Shown piece after piece: positions 60,734 through 64,000 of a stretch of 64,000 bases of DNA. Position 1 is the stretch's first letter. Each line of letters opens with the position of its first letter. A program made the position numbers and the translations under genes. The stretch comes from Pelotomaculum sp. Lineage in GTDB: Bacteria > Bacillota > Desulfotomaculia > Desulfotomaculales > Pelotomaculaceae. Location: NCBI GenBank assembly GCA_018435055.1, contig JAHDOA010000035.1, positions 45,932 through 109,931 of the forward strand, given 5' to 3'. The notes beneath the pieces were generated by a model that saw nothing but the letters and a program-made list of their open reading frames with translations, did no database searches and had not been told where the DNA came from.

Positions 60734-60826
60734 TTTGGTCATAACATTTGAAAAGCCAGAATTAATAAGTATCATAGGTTTTTGAATATATTGCTTAAGT
60801 ACGATAAGGAGATGAAACTTCACATG

Positions 60827-60898
60827 ACAGCGTATTGCCATAATCCGAGAGAATGTGTAAGTAGTAACCAGACTTTCGGAATTCACGGAACGTTATAC
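60827..60898 (+). repeat. 72-bp dispersed repeat, copy A
   Basis: ACAGCGTATTGCCATAATCC and the following 50 bp recur in diverged form at 62605-62676. A CCCGCCATccATGGCGGG palindrome lies just beyond it at 60916-60933. Confidence 0.7.
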
Positions 60899-61003
60899 GT
60901 CATACGGTGGGATAACCCGCCATCCATGGCGGGATTTTAATGAGTAAGTCTATACAGTAGAATTTGAACATATGAGAAGAATCCTTTCCAGAGGTGAGGA
61001 AAG

Positions 61004-61927
61004 ATGAATGTTTTAATTTTTGGTGGAACGGGTTTTGTCGGAAGAAACCTGACAGATGAATTGCTTGCTAACGGATATCAGGTATCCGTTGTAACGAGAA
61101 ATCGCCAAAAAACTGCCAATAGCTTGAGAAGTGGAGTTAAATTAATAGAATGGGACAATATTTCCCCCCTGTCTTTTGTTTGTGAACTGCCGGAAACTGA
61201 CGCAGTGATTAACTTAGCAGGGGAGTCAATCGGTAACCGCCGCTGGTCCGCTTCAGTAAAGCAGGAGATTTTAGCCAGCAGGATCAGGACTATCGGTGCA
61301 ATTGTTACTGCCATAAACAAGCGTACAATTCAACCAAAAGTTCTAATAAGCGCCTCAGCAGTTGGCTATTATGGACCCCGTCAGGATGATGAGATAACTG
61401 AGTCTGCAGCAGCCGGGCAGGATTTCTTGGCTCAGGTCTGCCGGGATTGGGAAAATGAAGCATACAAGGTTCAAAGCGGTTTATCCAGAGTCGCAACTAT
61501 CCGGATTGGTGTAGTATTAGGAGATGAAGGCGCACTAAACAGAATGGCAATGCCCTTTAAATTCTACATAGGCGGCCCGCTGGGTACGGGAAACCAATGG
61601 CTTTCCTGGATACACATCCAGGATTTAACGAACATGATAAGGTTTATAATCGAACATCCGGAGCTGATCGGTCCTATAAACGCGACTGCCCCGGAGGCCG
61701 TAAGGATGAGAGATTTCTGCAAGGTATTAGGTGAAGTCCTGAGAAGACCGTCCTGGCTGCCGGTTCCTGAGATTATGTTAAAATTAGCGTTAGGTCAGAT
61801 GGCGGAAATGTTGTTGCACGGACAACGGGCTGTCCCGGAAAAAATTCTCGGCGCAGGTTTTCGCTTTAAATTTCCCAATTTAAGATCTGCTTTGGAGGGC
61901 GCTATGGATAACCGGAACGGCGTTTAA
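61004..61927 (+). CDS. TIGR01777-type NAD-dependent epimerase (SDR family)
   Basis: 307 residues. Rossmann motif FGGTGFVGRNLTDELLANG at the start, INLAGESIGNRRW near 70, SASAVGYYGPRQDDEI near 118 with the Tyr of the active site, and WLSWIHIQDLTNMI and AVPEKILGAGFRFKFPNLRSAL near the end, all typical of this YfcH-like family of unknown substrate. AGGTGAGGAAAG precedes ATG 61004. Single gene between repeat elements. Confidence 0.93.
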   Translation: MNVLIFGGTGFVGRNLTDELLANGYQVSVVTRNRQKTANSLRSGVKLIEWDNISPLSFVCELPETDAVINLAGESIGNRRWSASVKQEILASRIRTIGAIVTAINKRTIQPKVLISASAVGYYGPRQDDEITESAAAGQDFLAQVCRDWENEAYKVQSGLSRVATIRIGVVLGDEGALNRMAMPFKFYIGGPLGTGNQWLSWIHIQDLTNMIRFIIEHPELIGPINATAPEAVRMRDFCKVLGEVLRRPSWLPVPEIMLKLALGQMAEMLLHGQRAVPEKILGAGFRFKFPNLRSALEGAMDNRNGV

Positions 61928-62030
61928 CAGGATGCTGCTTGAATTTACCTGTAGAATTTTCAAAAACTTACGTTTTTTTGCCGCAAGCACTTGAATCAAG
62001 GCATAAACCGTATTTAACGCGTGAGGCAAG

Positions 62031-62108
62031 GTAGAGACAAGGGGACGTTCTTTTTGTCTCATGAAGTGAGTAGAGACAAGGGGACGTTCTTTTTGTCTCA
62101 TGAAGTGA
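62031..62108. repeat. Perfect tandem 39-bp repeat (GAGACAAGGGGACGTTC family)
   Basis: Two identical 39-bp units, 62031-62069 and 62070-62108. Each holds GAGACAA ... TTGTCTC, which can fold, then CATGAAGTGA. The unit matches the array at 58611-58716. Confidence 0.92.
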
Positions 62109-62134
62109 GAAAATTAAATTTAACGGAGGGTAAA

Positions 62135-62603
62135 ATGCAGCCTCGTTTCAATATTATCTGGCTAATCTAAATTACAGGAGTTGGCGTGCTTGGCCTGCTG
62201 TACATATGGTTTTACCCTTTTTCCCGGCAGGGCCGCTCCAGATACCTTTCTCTATTTCAGCGCTGAGCAGATTGAACGCGGGCGGCAGTACAGCAGGGCT
62301 ATTCGCGTGAACTATGTTTTATCGGTTTTCGCCCAGGTCGCTTTCCTGGTCTGGCTTGTTTTCACCGGCCGGGCATCGGCATTATCCCGCTGGTTGGAGC
62401 AAACAGTTGGTGGCGGTTTCTGGACCGGCCTTTTACTGTTTTTTCTGGCTCTCTGGTTATTCCTGCAGCTGATCAACCTGCCCTTTACGCTTTTCAGCAG
62501 CTATTGCTGGCAGCACTGGTGGGGCTTTTCCACCCAGGCCATGGGATCCTGGTGGGGGGGATTATTTTAAAGAAGGCGCTATAAGCCTGGTGCTGTCTGC
62601 CGT
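62135..62603 (+). pseudogene. Decayed, truncated copy of the M48 peptidase gene
   Basis: It shares the start context and the coding sequence of the intact gene at 58817 (both begin MQPRL/FN-IWLI). It has a nonsense codon at codon 12 (TAA after ctaatc), an extra T in TGGTTTTACCC that shifts the frame (near 62209), an extra G in GGTGGGGGG (near 62555) and stops matching after about 163 of 408 codons. The zinc site is absent. The partly open frame 62181-62570 encodes the same region in pieces (GRYYS-like part: RGRQYSRAIR), so it is not a functional gene. Confidence 0.9.
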
Positions 62604-62604
62604 T

Positions 62605-62676
62605 ACAGCGTATTCCCAAAATCTGAGAGAATATGGATGTAGTAACCGGAATTCGGGAATTCACGAGACGTTTATC
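62605..62676 (+). repeat. 72-bp dispersed repeat, copy B
   Basis: Diverged copy of 60827-60898 (about 80% alike by eye). It begins within 2-3 bp of the point where the M48 pseudogene stops matching its parent, so it marks the break. Confidence 0.7.
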
Positions 62677-62715
62677 TGCCATGCCTGGGTCTAATTTTGT
62701 TGAGGAGGGAAACTC

Positions 62716-63180
62716 ATGAGAAGGAAAGACAAACAGATATCTGACATAGAAGTTCTACATAGCGTAATAAATAATGCAGCCGTTTGTAGAATCGGCTTAG
62801 TTAAAGAGGATCGTCCTTACGTAATTCCACTAAGTTTTGGTTTTGACGGAAGAAACATATATTTTCATTCTGCTAGAAGTGGAGAAAAAGTAGAAATACT
62901 GAAGGTGAATAACCATGTCTGCGTGGAATTTGAGCAAGATATCAGCATAATTGAAGATGAAAAACCATGCGATTGGAGTGCACGTTACTTGACCGTAGTT
63001 GTTCATGGAACGGCTGAATTAGCAGATGAACTCGTTGAGAAGAAATATGGATTAGGTCAAATAGTTAAACATTATAAAGTCGGAGGAGAGAAGTATCCAT
63101 TTACTGATGAAGAGATTAAACCAGTCCTGGTATATAAGGTAATCGTTGAGGAGATTGTTGGAAAGATTTCGGGAATGTAA
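62716..63180 (+). CDS. Pyridoxamine 5'-phosphate oxidase-family (NimA-like) protein
   Basis: 154 residues of the flavin-binding split-barrel fold: MRRKDKQISDIEVLHSVINN, CRIGLVKEDRPYVIPLSFGF, FHSARSGEKVEIL, VCVEFEQD and YLTVVVHGTAELAD. This is the NimA/nitroimidazole-resistance-like branch, small FMN-binding proteins with poorly known substrates. GAGGAGGG precedes ATG 62716. AT-rich. Confidence 0.88.
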   Translation: MRRKDKQISDIEVLHSVINNAAVCRIGLVKEDRPYVIPLSFGFDGRNIYFHSARSGEKVEILKVNNHVCVEFEQDISIIEDEKPCDWSARYLTVVVHGTAELADELVEKKYGLGQIVKHYKVGGEKYPFTDEEIKPVLVYKVIVEEIVGKISGM

Positions 63181-63250
63181 AGTCAGGATGGATGTAAATG
63201 ATCTTTAGCTGAAGGGTTTATTAATATCAAGATAAAGGGGTTAATAATTA

Positions 63251-63724
63251 ATGGACATTAAATACCCAGAAATGGGGATATGTGGTCTTTCGTGTCAATT
63301 GTGTCCAATGTATCATACGGATGCTAAGAGTAGATGTGAAGGGTGTAAGAGTAAATCACGAATAACCCTTGGATGTTCATTTATTACATGCGCCATGAAG
63401 AATAAAGAGGTTGAATTTTGTTGGGAATGTAAGGAAAGTCTTAATTGTGAAAAGTGGCGGAAACATCGGGAAGCGGGAGTAAAATATGACTCATTCAAAT
63501 GTTATCAAAAGCTTGAGGAAGATATTATTTTTATCCAGGAAAACGGGTTTGGAGAATATAAAAGATTGCAGGACATAAGAGAAGAAATTCTAAATTATAT
63601 GTTAGATAATTTTAACGAAGGTCGTTCAAAAAGCTACTATTGTGTTGCGGTAACCGTTATGAAAATTGAAGAGATAAATGAAGCATTAGTAAAAGCAAAA
63701 GGAACTGTAAATAATTTCGTGTAA
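63251..63724 (+). CDS. DUF3795 cysteine-rich protein
   Basis: 157 residues with the DUF3795 pattern: GICGLSCQLCPMYHTDAKSR, CEGCKSKSR, GCSFITCAMKNK, FCWECKESLNCEKW. The nine to ten cysteines in the first 80 residues point to zinc or Fe-S binding. The tail is helical (YKRLQDIREEILNYMLDNF). The function is unknown. The ribosome site is weak. AT-rich like its neighbour. Confidence 0.87.
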   Translation: MDIKYPEMGICGLSCQLCPMYHTDAKSRCEGCKSKSRITLGCSFITCAMKNKEVEFCWECKESLNCEKWRKHREAGVKYDSFKCYQKLEEDIIFIQENGFGEYKRLQDIREEILNYMLDNFNEGRSKSYYCVAVTVMKIEEINEALVKAKGTVNNFV

Positions 63725-63917
63725 ATGGAATTCTTTATCAAGGTTTTGGTTAAGCTATAGATGGCTCTTACCCGCCAGGAGGATAGGGCAATGCTGGAGA
63801 GCAACCCGAGCGCCTGACGGGGTTCTGCCGGGGATAAAGAGGGTGACTGTTAATAGTATTCATCCCCTTATTCTTTTATGGCTATCCCTGCCAGAACCCA
63901 AAGCGTTAAACTCGCTT
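63725..63917. other. Region with a 17-bp imperfect inverted repeat
   Basis: GGGTTCTGCCGGGGATA (63820-63836) pairs, 15 of 17 bases, with TATCCCTGCCAGAACCC (63883-63899) across 46 bp. It lies directly beyond the 3' end of the transposase fragment, and could be part of an insertion-sequence end or a stem-loop in a leader. The GC-rich stretch 63770-63835 looks structured, but I could not match it to a riboswitch class. Confidence 0.4.
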
Positions 63918-64000
63918 TTAAATTGCTATTTCTGATCCCAGCCTGTCTTCAAAATAGATGGCAAATTGTGAGATACAGCTTTTCCAATCCTTTATAGACA
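63918..64000 (-). mobile_element. 3' end of a probable IS256-family transposase gene
   Basis: Read on the minus strand, 63918-64000 is open from the window edge to a TAA and encodes IKDWKSCISQFAIYFEDRLG then SEIAI. This resembles the C-terminal end of IS256 (mutator-type) transposases (xxDWxxxISQLAIxFExRL). Only 26-27 residues are inside the window, so the family call is tentative. Confidence 0.5.

Noticed and set aside
62031..62108. Possible CRISPR array
   Set aside because: Only two units, directly abutting with no spacers; this is a tandem repeat.
63770..63870. Possible riboswitch at the right end
   Set aside because: GC-rich and foldable, but I could not match conserved cores of cobalamin, c-di-GMP, TPP, Moco or other classes; the nearby transposase end explains the inverted repeat as well.
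1..64000. tRNA or rRNA genes
   Set aside because: No tRNA cloverleaf or rRNA-like sequence was noticed on either strand.

Overview
The window reads as chromosome of a strictly anaerobic, spore-forming Gram-positive bacterium of the Clostridia, most like the Peptococcaceae (Pelotomaculum/Desulfotomaculum type). This is inferred from strong AGGAGG-type ribosome binding sites with frequent GTG/TTG starts, an Nfn-type transhydrogenase pair, a flavodiiron protein, a LysM-GH18 (spore-lysin type) hydrolase, a giant 2-hydroxyacyl-CoA dehydratase activase-type protein, a sigma-54 activator and a TRAP transporter. No tRNA, rRNA or CRISPR array was seen.

Layout. 0.3-13.7 kb: a sensor kinase and a sigma-54 activator, then a terminator, a textbook -24/-12 promoter and a nine-gene operon. 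The operon encodes an NfnAB-like flavoprotein pair, a three-subunit molybdenum hydroxylase and maturation proteins (molybdopterin-binding protein, XdhC, YqeB, YqeC) that mark selenium-dependent hydroxylases. 14.0-15.9 kb: a self-contained GntR/ABC operon with its own promoter and operator. 16.1-19.2 kb: a YitT membrane protein, then an unusual minus-strand trio (soluble ABC ATPase, SIMIBI GTPase, 4Fe-4S protein) that looks like a metallocentre or energy-dependent activation machine. 19.8-23.3 kb: a 1174-residue PAS/GAF/GGDEF/HD-GYP protein. 23.4-28.2 kb: CBS/TauE pair, XRE regulator, small genes, stomatin/NfeD pair. 28.3-32.2 kb: an oxygen-defence cluster (SodC, MsrA, MsrB, flavodiiron protein). 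32.5-45.6 kb: mostly single genes (bactofilin-like membrane protein, DUF2680 repeat protein with a 43-residue partner, DUF421/DUF4363, GH18, cupin, IlvD, chagasin/copper-amine-oxidase-N fusion, lipoprotein, TatA, phosphoesterase, diguanylate cyclase). 46.0-49.0 kb: a TRAP transporter. 49.3-56.9 kb: eukaryotic-type hexokinase, giant CoA-dehydratase activase protein, enoyl-CoA hydratase/isomerase, cysteine synthase. 56.9-60.0 kb: DUF1540, YjbQ, LiaF-like protein and an M48 protease.

The last 4 kb (60.0-64.0) looks plastic: AT-rich genes, arrays of short palindromic repeats, a decayed second copy of the M48 protease, a dispersed 72-bp repeat that ends exactly where that copy breaks off, and the 3' end of a probable IS256-family transposase at the edge.

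The best candidates for new biology are the Fe-S/GTPase/ABC trio at 17.1-19.2 kb, the coupling of an Nfn pair to a selenium-type molybdenum hydroxylase under sigma-54 control, and the bacterial hexokinase-activase gene pair. Functions come from motifs read by eye; no database search was run.
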